NCBI RefSeq assembly: GCF_003202155.1
Contig: NZ_QFLI01000013.1
Span: 1-64,000, forward strand
Origin: Marinifilum breve
GTDB lineage: Bacteria; Bacteroidota; Bacteroidia; Bacteroidales; Marinifilaceae
Direction of reading: 5' to 3'
Length of the DNA: 64,000 bases
The notes beneath the pieces were generated by a model. The model saw only the letters and a list, made by a program, of their open reading frames with translations, had not been told where the DNA came from and searched no databases. Positions 1 to 9,343 of the stretch are shown here, piece by piece (position 1 is the first letter of the stretch; each line of letters starts with the position of its first letter). The translations under genes and the position numbers were made by a program.

Positions 1-16
1 AAGAGTCAACAATGAT

Positions 17-130
<114 letters not shown>

Positions 131-133
131 TAA

Positions 134-168
134 AGAGTCTTATTCCAACAGGAGTAAGACTCTTTTTT
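134..168 (+). terminator. Intrinsic terminator of the rRNA operon
   Basis: A 9-bp perfect stem, AGAGTCTTA at 134-142 with TAAGACTCT at 155-163, is followed by a T run at 163-168. It lies immediately after the 5S gene, so it most likely ends the rRNA operon. Confidence 0.9.
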
Positions 169-321
169 ATATGCTCTGATTTTTATAAATCGATATCTAA
201 ATTAAAATATTTGAAGTTTGAATAAACTTCCGCTTACCTTGAATTTAGATTCATTAACTCACGCTTAAGGTTTTTTAACCTATATTTTCAAACAATCTGT
301 TTAAGTTCGTCTCAGTTTGTA

Positions 322-329
322 TATCTTTG
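322..329 (+). promoter_or_regulatory. Bacteroidota -7 promoter box for the porin gene
   Basis: TATCTTTG matches the Bacteroidota -7 consensus TAnnTTTG. Transcription from this box should start about 6 nt downstream, near 335, almost on top of the ATG at 336. The mRNA may therefore be leaderless. No convincing -33 TTTG is seen. Confidence 0.55.
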
Positions 330-335
330 TACACT

Positions 336-2312
336 ATGAAACAATATTTCATAATATTAGCTCTTGTATTTGGACTAAGCACAATTTCTTTTGCACAAAG
401 AAAATTATCTGGTGCTAGTATTGGACCTGATGGAAAATCGATGTCTCAACAATCAAAGAAGGATGATTCTAAGATGTTGGATAGTTTAGGTTACAATGTT
501 GAATCTGTAATTAAAACATGGAAACTTACAGATATGAATTCTTCAGTCCAAGAATTCAAATTGGATACAGTACTTGGAGAAATTCAAAACTACAATCCGA
601 TCTTTAAAAGGAGCATTTCTAATTCATATTTGGGAAATTTAGGATCAGCCTATCAAAGCAATATATATATTGATAGGGAAAAGGATGGCTTTCTGTTTTT
701 CGATGCCTATAGAGCATATATGGACAAACCTGAGGATATTGTTTATTTTAATACAACGACTCCTTATACTAGATTATTTTATGAAACAGGTGGACCTAAG
801 GGACAATCTGAAAACTTATTAAGAGCTTTACAGACTCAAAATATTTCACCGAACTGGAACACTGGTATAAAGTATGATTTAATTTCTAGTGATGGTCAGT
901 ATCAGAATCAAAAAACTAAATTGTACGACCTAACAATTTTTTCTAGCTATAAGAAGAGAAATTATGGAATGAATATGGTTCTAAATATGAATCGTATTAG
1001 TGCGAATGAGAATGGAGGAATTGTAAACGATACATTAATCACTAAAGGTGATGAAGAAGCTCAAAATATACAAGTAAACTTAAGTCAGGGAAAATCTAAA
1101 TTGACAAATTTTAATTTGTTTATGAATAATTCCTATGGTATTGGTAAGGAAAGAGAAATAGTAATTGAAGAAGATACAACTTATTCGTATGCTATTGATT
1201 TATTATATACACTCAATTACGAGAAAAATAGTTGGCAGTTTAAGGATGAAAATTTAAATAAGGAGTTTTACTCTAACATTTTCTTAAATCAAAACTCGAC
1301 CTTTGATAAGGTTGAGCAATCATCGGTTAAGAATACTTTTCAAATTGTTTTTAATGAAAATGAAAACAAATGGATTCGCTTAGGAGCAAGATTTGGAATC
1401 GAAAGTGAGTTCTTGAAATATAATCTTAGAAGAAATGTATCTCAATATGCTTGGCAGCAAAAAGATGAAAATATTCACAATAATCAACTTGTTGCAAGCT
1501 TATTTAGCTTATCTGGAAAATCTGTAAACTGGAAAGCAGTTGGTAAATATGTTTTCGAAGGATATCGCCAAAATGATTATGATTTGGATTATCAATTAAC
1601 CAAATGGTTTGGTGAAAAGAATTCTGGGCATGGTTTTAAGCTTTCAGGGAGACTGGAATCAACTACTCCAAATTATATTTTGGACAAGTATTATGGGAAT
1701 CATCAGCAATGGGAGGATTTAAATCTTGACAAAGAAACAGAATTGCGTGTTGGTGTCGAATATTTTAATAAGAAATATAGATTTAAAATAGGTGCAAAAT
1801 TCAGTCAGATAGATAATTACACTTATTTTGGTTTGCAAGCAACACCAGAACAAGCAAGTAGTGGAATTTCTGTTCTAACAGGGTATTTGCAGAAAAATTT
1901 CAAGTTGGGTAACTTTTATCTAAACCAAAGCTTGGTTGGTCAAAATAGTTCAAATGAGAAACTTTTACCTCTTCCAACTTTATCAATCTATAGTAATAAT
2001 TATTATAAAAATGAATTCTTTAATGGTGCGCTAGGCATACAAACTGGTGTATCGATACATTATAATACAAGTTTTTATGCTCCAAATTATATGCCTGCAA
2101 CGGGGCAGTTCTTTTTACAGAATCAAAAGGAACTTGGGGATTATCCTAAGGTAAATGTGTATTTTAATTTTAGAATAAAAAGAACACGTTTATTTGTAAT
2201 GTATGAGCATGCAAACGCTTCTATTGGAAGTAAAAACTATTTTTCAGCACTTCATTATCCAATCAATCCGTCTATGCTGAAATACGGCTTAATTTGGACT
2301 TTTTACAATTAA
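336..2312 (+). CDS. Putative outer-membrane porin (beta-barrel protein)
   Basis: A 658-residue exported protein. The first 20 residues form a signal peptide ending at SFA-Q. The rest is rich in aromatic and polar residues in alternating beta-strand style, and the protein ends in an aromatic-containing strand (GLIWTFYN), as outer-membrane barrels often do. Size and style match the putative porin family (PF14121-like) found next to housekeeping genes in many Bacteroidota; the assignment is by overall resemblance, not by a decisive motif. The ATG at 336 is chosen over a TTG at 327 because the TTG lies inside the -7 promoter box. A weak hairpin follows the gene. Substrate is unknown. Confidence 0.62.
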   Translation: MKQYFIILALVFGLSTISFAQRKLSGASIGPDGKSMSQQSKKDDSKMLDSLGYNVESVIKTWKLTDMNSSVQEFKLDTVLGEIQNYNPIFKRSISNSYLGNLGSAYQSNIYIDREKDGFLFFDAYRAYMDKPEDIVYFNTTTPYTRLFYETGGPKGQSENLLRALQTQNISPNWNTGIKYDLISSDGQYQNQKTKLYDLTIFSSYKKRNYGMNMVLNMNRISANENGGIVNDTLITKGDEEAQNIQVNLSQGKSKLTNFNLFMNNSYGIGKEREIVIEEDTTYSYAIDLLYTLNYEKNSWQFKDENLNKEFYSNIFLNQNSTFDKVEQSSVKNTFQIVFNENENKWIRLGARFGIESEFLKYNLRRNVSQYAWQQKDENIHNNQLVASLFSLSGKSVNWKAVGKYVFEGYRQNDYDLDYQLTKWFGEKNSGHGFKLSGRLESTTPNYILDKYYGNHQQWEDLNLDKETELRVGVEYFNKKYRFKIGAKFSQIDNYTYFGLQATPEQASSGISVLTGYLQKNFKLGNFYLNQSLVGQNSSNEKLLPLPTLSIYSNNYYKNEFFNGALGIQTGVSIHYNTSFYAPNYMPATGQFFLQNQKELGDYPKVNVYFNFRIKRTRLFVMYEHANASIGSKNYFSALHYPINPSMLKYGLIWTFYN

Positions 2313-2326
2313 GAATTCTTAAAAGG

Positions 2327-2358
2327 AACCAAGAATATAAATCAAATAATTCTTGGTT
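2327..2358 (+). terminator. Possible terminator after the porin gene
   Basis: AACCAAGAAT at 2327-2336 pairs perfectly with ATTCTTGGTT at 2349-2358. Only a short T run follows, so termination may be partial, letting some transcripts reach the transglycosylase gene 45 bp later. Confidence 0.5.
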
Positions 2359-2403
2359 TAAGACCTGTTTATTTCTAATTTAATATTAGGAAGGGAGAAT
2401 TTT

Positions 2404-3831
2404 ATGTCGCAATTTAAATACATAAAGCTACTTATACCTTTGATTTTCATGGTGTTTTTGCAAACATGTAACCAACAACGAAAGCTTGTGAAGTTGCAAA
2501 TGCAAGAGAAACCCATTGTAGAATTGAAGCATGTAAAGCTGCGTGGCAAACTAAGAGTGATTACCGATTATAATTCTACTAACTATTTTATATACAAAGG
2601 TAGAACTATGGGATTTCAGTATGAAATGCTGAAAGCTTTAGCCAAACATATGAATGTTAAGCTTGAGTTGACCGTAAGCAATGATTTGGTTTCTGCTTTC
2701 GATGCTTTAGAACGTGGCGATGTAGATTTACTAGGTATGAATTTGGCGGTAACTGGAGATAGAGTGGAGAATTTTAATTTTACCGTTCCGCACAGTCAAT
2801 CACGCCAAGTATTAATACAGATTAATGATTCGATTCGACCAGTAGGATATGTCAGTGAAAAATCACAATTATTTGGGAAACAAATTCACGTGCCTAAAGG
2901 ATCTTCATTTGAAGAAAGATTGAATAGAATATCTAATGTAGGAGATAATGATATTGAAATTGTTCCTGTCAATCAAATGGAGGTAGAGGAATTAATTTCT
3001 AAAGTAGCAAACAGAGAGATTTCCTATACAATTGCCGATGAAAATGTCGCAATGGTAAATCAAACCTATTATCCCAATATTGATATTCGAACTCATTTAA
3101 GTGAGCCTCAAAATTTAGCTTGGGCCTTACGTAAGGGAACAGATGAGCTTACTAAGGATATTAATATGTGGTTAATCGATTTCCAAAAAACGAGAGAATA
3201 TAAAATCATCTACAGAAGATATTTTAAAAGTAGCAGAATTGAAGAGATGCTTCAGAGTGAATATTTTACTTTAAAGAGTGGTAAGATATCGGAATATGAT
3301 GATTTACTAAAGAAGAACGCAAAGCTGATTGATTGGGATTGGCGATTGTTATCGGCTTTGGTTTATCAGGAATCAAACTTTAATCCTAAAGCACGGTCAT
3401 GGGTTGGTGCTTTTGGTTTAATGCAATTAATGCCGGAAACAGCATATAGATACGATGTAGATACATTGTCAACTCCTCAGGAAAATGTTGAAGCAGGTGT
3501 AAAGCATTTAAAATATCTAGAAGCTAAGCTCGATAAGACATTAGGAGATAAAACTGATAAATTAGAATTTTTATTGGCTTCTTATAATGTTGGTTTAGGC
3601 CATATTCTTGATGCTCGAAGATTAGCTCAAAAGAATGGAAAAGATCCTGATCAATGGAAGGGTAGTGTTGATTATTATTTATTGAATAAATCGAAACCTG
3701 AATTCTTCAATGATCCGGTTGTGAAATATGGATATTGCCGTGGTCAGGAACCATATTGGTATGTAATTAAGATTCTTGATCGATACAAACACTACAAAAA
3801 TATGGCTTTAACGGATCAAGCCAGCTCTTAA
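2404..3831 (+). CDS. mltF: MltF-like membrane-bound lytic transglycosylase
   Basis: A 475-residue lipoprotein that should cleave the MurNAc-GlcNAc bond of peptidoglycan in the periplasm. A signal peptide ends with the lipobox LQTC (Cys22). Residues about 45-285 are a periplasmic solute-binding (SBP_bac_3) domain. Residues about 310-450 are an SLT/lysozyme-like catalytic domain with YQESNFNP (catalytic Glu323), GLMQLMPETA and ASYNVGLGHI. The two-domain order is that of E. coli MltF. The tail overlaps the 3' end of the convergent NUDIX gene by 24 bp. An SD-like GGAAGGGAG lies just upstream of the ATG. Confidence 0.88.
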   Translation: MSQFKYIKLLIPLIFMVFLQTCNQQRKLVKLQMQEKPIVELKHVKLRGKLRVITDYNSTNYFIYKGRTMGFQYEMLKALAKHMNVKLELTVSNDLVSAFDALERGDVDLLGMNLAVTGDRVENFNFTVPHSQSRQVLIQINDSIRPVGYVSEKSQLFGKQIHVPKGSSFEERLNRISNVGDNDIEIVPVNQMEVEELISKVANREISYTIADENVAMVNQTYYPNIDIRTHLSEPQNLAWALRKGTDELTKDINMWLIDFQKTREYKIIYRRYFKSSRIEEMLQSEYFTLKSGKISEYDDLLKKNAKLIDWDWRLLSALVYQESNFNPKARSWVGAFGLMQLMPETAYRYDVDTLSTPQENVEAGVKHLKYLEAKLDKTLGDKTDKLEFLLASYNVGLGHILDARRLAQKNGKDPDQWKGSVDYYLLNKSKPEFFNDPVVKYGYCRGQEPYWYVIKILDRYKHYKNMALTDQASS

Positions 3832-4467
3832 GAATATCTCACGTAATTCAGATAAAATCATTGCAGTAGCTCCCCATACCTTGTGTCCTTTGGCATCGAA
3901 ATATGGGGCGTTTATTGTAAGATCATTTTTTGTAAAACTGAATTCTGAAATATTTTCTTTAGAGAGCAATTGCTGAACAGGCATCTCGATGACTTCTTCT
4001 ACTTCAAATGGACTGATTTTGAATTCTGGTCTTTGCTTGCAATATCCTAAAACAGGAAGTACCATAAAATTGCTTATAGGAATATACAATTCAGTTAAGA
4101 ACCCCAATATTTTAATTTTTTTGCAATCAACACCAAGTTCTTCATTGGTTTCACGAATTGCAGTAACAGTTCTGTTGGAATCGCTTTCTTCATACTTTCC
4201 GCCAGGTAAACTAATTTGTCCACTGTGACTGGTATTACCTGAGGTTCTCTTGATAAATGGTAGGTACAATTGACCATCTTTCGGGTAGAAGAGTAATAGG
4301 ACGCTACTGTCTCTGGCGATCGAAGGATCACTTTTTTTTAGAGCATGTTCACGAATCGAAGGAGACATTATTTTTTGAGCATCAAATCCTGGAAGACCAT
4401 TATTTAGCTCATTATTTAATTGTTGTGTGAATTGTTCTAAATCAAATGTAGTATCTAATAAACTCAT
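3808..4467 (-). CDS. NUDIX hydrolase, CoA pyrophosphatase type
   Basis: A 219-residue NUDIX protein. The NUDIX box is clear: GGKYEESDSNRTVTAIRE followed by TNEELGV, matching Gx5Ex7REUxEExGU. The preceding LPFIKRTSGNTSHSGQISLP resembles the NudL/YeaB CoA-diphosphatase family, which hydrolyses CoA and acyl-CoA to phosphopantetheine and 3',5'-ADP. Substrate assignment is inference. The ATG at 4467 is preferred over a TTG at 4482 because AAAAAGGA lies at a good ribosome-binding distance from it. The gene ends inside the 3' end of mltF on the opposite strand. Confidence 0.82.
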   Translation of the reverse strand: MSLLDTTFDLEQFTQQLNNELNNGLPGFDAQKIMSPSIREHALKKSDPSIARDSSVLLLFYPKDGQLYLPFIKRTSGNTSHSGQISLPGGKYEESDSNRTVTAIRETNEELGVDCKKIKILGFLTELYIPISNFMVLPVLGYCKQRPEFKISPFEVEEVIEMPVQQLLSKENISEFSFTKNDLTINAPYFDAKGHKVWGATAMILSELREIFLRAGLIR

Positions 4468-4553
4468 ATAATCCTTTTTCAAATCTTACTTAAAGATAGA
4501 AATAAAGTTTCCCCAAGCTGTCAAAAAAAGATTAAACTTTACTGAAATTCATT

Positions 4554-4578
4554 AAAAAACCCGGCTAAACACCGGGTT
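4554..4578 (-). terminator. Intrinsic terminator after gatD
   Basis: Read on the minus strand, AACCCGG and CCGGGTT (572-578 and 558-564 within 4500) form a 7-bp G+C stem with a 7-nt loop followed by a T run. It lies a few bases after the gatD stop. Confidence 0.82.
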
Positions 4579-4582
4579 CAAA

Positions 4583-5965
4583 TTACTTTCTAAATTTCTT
4601 AACAAATTGTTCTACCTCAGGTACACCTCCCTGGTAAAGCAAATATCCATTGTAAGGTTCTCGTTTTGTGGTTTCATCGTTAATAGGTGTTTCCATGATA
4701 TCGATTACCTCTTGTCGATCGTTGGTTTGACCAAGAGCCCAACCCAATTTAATGTATGCAGCCTCTGGTAACATATTATCCAAAGGTACTACGCCCATTG
4801 CCATTAAATCTCTACCAGTATCGTAAACAAACATATGAGTATAGCCCCAAAGTGTTTGAACTGTCATGAAGATATGTACGCCTTTTTCAACTGCTCGTTT
4901 TAAAGCTGGATAAACTGGCTTATTAACATGGCCAAGTCCGGTTCCAGCAATAATAATTCCTTTGTATCCGCAATCAACCAATGCATCAATTATATCTGGT
5001 TGCATGTTGGGATAATAGTAAAGGATGGTTACTTTTTCTTCGAAATAAGGAAGAATTTTAACGTTCTTGTCCTTTCGGCGATGATTGTACTTTTTCTTAA
5101 TTGCCTGAACACCTTTTCTTGTCACAGTTGCCAATGGAGTGTCTCCTAAAGTCCTAAAAGTTGAACGATAACTCGAATGCATTTTTCGAACTCTAGTGCC
5201 GCGGTGAAGGAATCCATATTCATCAGAAGTTGGACCAAACATACAAACCATTACTTCGGCTATGTCTCCATGACCTGCGGCAATGGCAGAATGCATTAGG
5301 TTCAAGGCTGCATCAGAAGAAGGTCTGTCTGATGATCGTTGGGAACCAACCAAAACAACAGGGACAGGTAAATTCTGAACCATATACGTTAATGCAGCGG
5401 CAGTATGGTGTAGAGTATCGGTTCCATGAGCAATGATAATTCCATCAACTCCATTTTCTATTTCTTTTCCAATGGCAATAGCTAAAGAAATGTATTGTTG
5501 CGGTCCCATATTCTCACTAAATACGGCAAAAACTTTTTCCGTAGTTAAGTTACAGATGTCTGCCAATTCGGGAACAGATCCATACAATTCGCCTGGAGAA
5601 AAGGCTGGAATAACGGCACCGGTTCTATAGTCAAGGCGAGAAGCAATGGTTCCTCCTGTACCAAATAGTTTCACTTTTGGCTGTCCTTCTGTGTAAGGAA
5701 ATTCTTTTTCTGGAACTTTGTAATTGGCCTTTTTATAGCCTGTTTCCTTCATTTCCTTTATGGTAGTAATATTAATCCCAATGTTATAGCCAGTATCAAT
5801 TTTTAAAACGATATGTTGATCGTCATCATTTTCGGCACGTGGTAAAATTGTGCCATCAAATTCACCTCTGGTTGTTACAATATGAGTTTTTCCCCATACT
5901 CTTACATTATATTTTTTGAGGGTTTCCAGAGCATCACCCTTATATCCTTGAAAAAGATCTTCCAT
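4583..5965 (-). CDS. gatD: Glu-tRNA(Gln) amidotransferase subunit D (archaeal-type GatD)
   Basis: A 460-residue asparaginase-family protein. In archaea GatD releases ammonia from glutamine or asparagine and channels it to GatE, which amidates Glu-tRNA(Gln). Residues about 1-90 form the GatD-specific N-terminal domain. From residue 97 comes an L-asparaginase domain with GTGGTIAS (102-109, catalytic Thr106), AHGTDT (179-184, Thr182/Asp183) and GSQRSSDRPSSDA. A plain bacterial asparaginase is about 330-350 residues and lacks the N-terminal domain, so length and partner both favour GatD. Its start codon overlaps the gatE stop by one base (TAATG), which suggests translational coupling. GatDE is established as an archaeal enzyme, so this is unexpected here. 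Confidence 0.88.
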   Translation of the reverse strand: MEDLFQGYKGDALETLKKYNVRVWGKTHIVTTRGEFDGTILPRAENDDDQHIVLKIDTGYNIGINITTIKEMKETGYKKANYKVPEKEFPYTEGQPKVKLFGTGGTIASRLDYRTGAVIPAFSPGELYGSVPELADICNLTTEKVFAVFSENMGPQQYISLAIAIGKEIENGVDGIIIAHGTDTLHHTAAALTYMVQNLPVPVVLVGSQRSSDRPSSDAALNLMHSAIAAGHGDIAEVMVCMFGPTSDEYGFLHRGTRVRKMHSSYRSTFRTLGDTPLATVTRKGVQAIKKKYNHRRKDKNVKILPYFEEKVTILYYYPNMQPDIIDALVDCGYKGIIIAGTGLGHVNKPVYPALKRAVEKGVHIFMTVQTLWGYTHMFVYDTGRDLMAMGVVPLDNMLPEAAYIKLGWALGQTNDRQEVIDIMETPINDETTKREPYNGYLLYQGGVPEVEQFVKKFRK

Positions 5966-7938
5966 TACTGTAATCGTTTATCGATGATTTCTCTTAAATC
6001 TCTTAACTCAATATTACCAATAGCTTGCTTATGCAGTTGTCCCATAATCCAGTTTGCAGCTTCTTCTTTATCATCCGTTTTTCTGATATCACGGTATTTC
6101 TCAGCTAAGAAATCTATTGGAGCAGCCAATTCATCCAAACTTCGTTTTTTAAATTTTAAAGCTGTGAGCATAGAATTAAATTCCATACTTGGATGTTGGA
6201 ACAATATTGGAAGTAAGTATTTTGCAATATTAATGTGCAGACCTTTTTCGCGTATGAATTTAAATAATCCTATCAGTTTTCGATAATTGAAATCGGTATG
6301 TGTTTTTTGTTTTCCAACAATATTCTTGTAGGTATGACCAAAGAAGATGGCAACACGTTTAGGATCGAATTTAAAGCGTTCGCAAATTTCTTCAATTATA
6401 GGGAAAATATTCTTACTTAGAATGAAATGGTAAGCATCGGCAGGTACGCCCCATTTGCTTAGTAATTCTATTCTTTCAGATATATCTTGAGGCAAATCTT
6501 TACCCAATTTTTCAATGTATTCATTAGATAAAGGAATTGGACAAGAATCTGTATCAGGATACATTCTATCGGCGCCAGGAAGAACTCTTTCGAATATGGT
6601 TGTTCCATCTGGAAATGATTTTCTGGTTTCGTTAGGTACGCCATCAAAAATCATTTCACAGCGTTCAATTACTGTTTCAATTGCCGTTTCCATGTCCTCT
6701 TCCGGTCCCCAAATAATGATTTGTGCATCATTATTTTTGGCATTAAGATATGTGCGAATAGTTGCAAAATCATGATCAGAAATGCTTAAATCTTCTTGTT
6801 CCGAATGAATCATGTTTGGCTTTTCGATACAAGCAATCACCTTTAATCTTTGAGAGATCTCGTCAGCAAAAACCTGATCGGGTTGAGTAAAATGAGAAAG
6901 GAATCCTTTAAAATCAGGAATGTTGATAGCAATGATTTTATGTTTTTTCTCTTTGCATTCAACCAAAGGCAGGTAAGTAAATTTAAATTCATGAGGATCT
7001 AATTCCAGATGACTTGCTTGCCACTTCTCTTTTGTTGTTCTTTCCAATAATAGTTTTCTGATATGCAGCAAAGCCCATTGACGGAATGCTTCGTTGTGAG
7101 AAAGTTCTGGAATCCATTTGTTGTGTGCAACTCCTTTTATTTCTACTCTTGAGCCACCTCGGCAACTAACATTTACATCTTCGCGTCCAGCGCCCATTCC
7201 TGTTCTAACCAAACCTGTACTTCTATTTAAGAAACGAATGTATTCAGCTGCTTCTCTCAATTCATCTGGCGTTACCAGTTCAGGAGCGGTAACCGTTTCG
7301 ATTAATGGCATCCCTAAACGATCGGTTTTGTACCATCTTTCGTGACCAACATCTGCAATTTCTCGGCACGAATCCTCTTCTATACTAAGTTGTATCAGGT
7401 TTACCTTTTTATTTCGAAGTTGAATATGACCATTTACGCCAAGAATTGCTGTTCTTTGAAATCCGGTAGGAATACTTCCATCCAAATATTGCTTTCGTGT
7501 GATATGAACTTCGCCAACCACATTCAGCTTGCTAAGCAAAGATATTTTTAGAGCAATCTCTAATGCTTCCGGGTTAATTTTAAACGGAGGAGTGTCGTCA
7601 ACTTCGTAAGTACATGCCGTTTCGTTGTTGATTCGATAAATAATATTCTTACGGGTTTTAAATTCCATAAGAGCTGTTCCATCGTATCCACCTAATTCAC
7701 TCATGGCAGGTCGCATGTGGCGAATTACTTCGGCATCGTAATCTCCATTTTTTTGAAATACGCCACAAGGGCAATGGCAAAACAACTTCTCTTTTGTGGC
7801 AAGTTGTTGATGAACTTCTAAACCCGACTTAAATCCAATTCTACGATAGTCTTCAGGCGTGGCGAGCCTTCTGTCTATATAGCCAATTTGTTGTCGGGTG
7901 AGTTCATAGTTTTGTTTGGGTGTAATTTTAGTACTCAT
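5965..7938 (-). CDS. gatE: Glu-tRNA(Gln) amidotransferase subunit E (archaeal-type GatE)
   Basis: A 657-residue GatB/GatE-family kinase-amidotransferase that activates Glu-tRNA(Gln) with ATP and amidates it to Gln-tRNA(Gln). The N-terminal cradle begins with GFKSGLEVHQQL and carries a metal-site-like Cys cluster, FCHCPCG (Cys54, 56, 58). Residues about 300-435 are an insert where the AspRS-like GAD domain of GatE lies, and the C-terminal part is a helical/YqeY-like tail. Bacterial GatB is about 475-490 residues and lacks the insert, so the length is diagnostic of GatE. It is followed immediately by gatD and preceded at 91 bp by the DUF2059 gene. No gatA or gatC is seen here. Confidence 0.88.
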   Translation of the reverse strand: MSTKITPKQNYELTRQQIGYIDRRLATPEDYRRIGFKSGLEVHQQLATKEKLFCHCPCGVFQKNGDYDAEVIRHMRPAMSELGGYDGTALMEFKTRKNIIYRINNETACTYEVDDTPPFKINPEALEIALKISLLSKLNVVGEVHITRKQYLDGSIPTGFQRTAILGVNGHIQLRNKKVNLIQLSIEEDSCREIADVGHERWYKTDRLGMPLIETVTAPELVTPDELREAAEYIRFLNRSTGLVRTGMGAGREDVNVSCRGGSRVEIKGVAHNKWIPELSHNEAFRQWALLHIRKLLLERTTKEKWQASHLELDPHEFKFTYLPLVECKEKKHKIIAINIPDFKGFLSHFTQPDQVFADEISQRLKVIACIEKPNMIHSEQEDLSISDHDFATIRTYLNAKNNDAQIIIWGPEEDMETAIETVIERCEMIFDGVPNETRKSFPDGTTIFERVLPGADRMYPDTDSCPIPLSNEYIEKLGKDLPQDISERIELLSKWGVPADAYHFILSKNIFPIIEEICERFKFDPKRVAIFFGHTYKNIVGKQKTHTDFNYRKLIGLFKFIREKGLHINIAKYLLPILFQHPSMEFNSMLTALKFKKRSLDELAAPIDFLAEKYRDIRKTDDKEEAANWIMGQLHKQAIGNIELRDLREIIDKRLQ

Positions 7939-8029
7939 TTCGGGTTAAATTAGTAACCCCAAAATGTACATATTATTCATTGCATAAGAAATGATAAATG
8001 ACAGGTTTACAGTTCAAAAATCAAATAAA

Positions 8030-8515
8030 TTATGGAGTGAAAGGTAATCTTATTTTAAATCCCTTGCTTTGTATATCTTCATGAATTTTTCTCCCGATTT
8101 CTTGTCCCCAAATCATACCAGCTTGCATACTTTCAGCGGTTATGGCAGGAGTTTTTTGAGCAATTCTTCTACCAGCAGCCGATTCAAAAAAAGCGATCAT
8201 TGCCTTTACATCTTCATGTGATAGATTTTTTCGGTATATGGGAACAATCATATTATATAAATCATCAAAGGAAGTCTTTAGAAATTCTTCCTCCGTTTTT
8301 TCCCAATAACTTGAAGGGACATTTGATTCTTGCGATTTAAAATGTTCAATCATGGTTTTGATCGACTGTTTGAAGCTATTCGCAGATCCATTTACCTGAA
8401 AAAGATGTTTTACATCTTTCGCATATTCATCGTCATTTACACCTTTATTGGCAAAACAAGTACTCGCTGTAAAAAGCAGCATCAAGAAAAATACCTTGGT
8501 TCCTATGATTTTCAT
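8030..8515 (-). CDS. DUF2059 secreted protein
   Basis: A 161-residue exported protein with a signal peptide ending near FANKG. The body contains VPIYRKNLSHEDVKAMIAFF and ESAAGRRIAQKTP, the typical core of DUF2059 (helical, stops near the membrane-distal end, function unknown). It starts 27 bp after the beta-lactamase stop on the same strand and is probably co-transcribed with it. No enzymatic motif is visible. Confidence 0.8.
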   Translation of the reverse strand: MKIIGTKVFFLMLLFTASTCFANKGVNDDEYAKDVKHLFQVNGSANSFKQSIKTMIEHFKSQESNVPSSYWEKTEEEFLKTSFDDLYNMIVPIYRKNLSHEDVKAMIAFFESAAGRRIAQKTPAITAESMQAGMIWGQEIGRKIHEDIQSKGFKIRLPFTP

Positions 8516-8542
8516 TGCTTTGTATTTTGGTTTAGTAGATTA

Positions 8543-9343
8543 TTATTGTTTCAAATTTAAAACTTTTAGGATATCTGTTGTAATTTGTTTTCGATATTTG
8601 GCTTCACCAGATGAATTGATATCCATATTTAAAGCAAAAAAGTAGACATTGTCCTTATTCTCGAGATAACCAACATACCAACCAATTTCTTGCGCTATGC
8701 GTGCTGCCCATCCTGTTTTTGCTCTAATTGAATAGTCATTTGTTTGTTCTACAAGTAAAATCTTTTTTACAGTTTCCTGATTTTTCTTTTGAAATGGCAA
8801 TTGGTTTAAATACAATTTTTTTAGGAATTCGATTTGTTGATTTGGTGTGATTCTGATATCTCCATTCAACCAGAAAAGATCAATCTTTCCTCCAATGTTT
8901 TTATTCCCGTAACCAGCTGTTTCAACCCAATATTTCATTCTCTCTACACCAATTTTTCTTGCCAATTCCTGGTAAAACCAAACAACAGAATTTTTAATTC
9001 CTGATGCCAAGTTGTGATCTTTATTCCAAGATTCGATAAATCGTTTTTTTCCATCCCATTCAATGATTTCCTTTTCATCTTTAATTACTTCTGTTTCCAG
9101 TGCAATCATCGAATTGATGATTTTAAAGGTAGATGCAGGAAGAAAAGCAGAATCCAATCGTTCAGAGTTATATGTCAATGATTTATTATTCTTAAAATCA
9201 TGAATAATAAAACAACCATTCACTTTTTTCTGTTCAAATATTTCTTTTAGGTCACTTGTGTTGTAGCTATCAAGAATGGATTCTTGTTGCTTCGTACAAG
9301 CAAAGAAGATTAAGGAAATGAATAAGAATAAAACCTTTTTCAT
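8543..9343 (-). CDS. Class D (OXA-type) beta-lactamase
   Basis: A 266-residue serine beta-lactamase lipoprotein; it should hydrolyse penicillin-type antibiotics in the periplasm. The N-terminus has the lipobox FFAC (Cys16). All class D motifs are present: STFK (71-74, nucleophile Ser71 and carboxylatable Lys74), SVV (119-121), YGN (145-147), a Trp in the following loop (Trp158) and KTGW (209-212). The length is normal for OXA enzymes. Its ATG overlaps the stop of the CPBP protease gene by 4 bp (ATGA), so the two are translationally coupled. A related penicillin-sensing domain (BlaR-like) is less likely because it would be fused to a membrane sensor. Substrate range cannot be read from the sequence. 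Confidence 0.9.
   Translation of the reverse strand: MKKVLFLFISLIFFACTKQQESILDSYNTSDLKEIFEQKKVNGCFIIHDFKNNKSLTYNSERLDSAFLPASTFKIINSMIALETEVIKDEKEIIEWDGKKRFIESWNKDHNLASGIKNSVVWFYQELARKIGVERMKYWVETAGYGNKNIGGKIDLFWLNGDIRITPNQQIEFLKKLYLNQLPFQKKNQETVKKILLVEQTNDYSIRAKTGWAARIAQEIGWYVGYLENKDNVYFFALNMDINSSGEAKYRKQITTDILKVLNLKQ

Noticed and set aside
2327-2358. Inverted repeat as a mobile element end
   Set aside because: It is short, unique in the window and placed right after a stop codon, so a terminator is the simpler reading.
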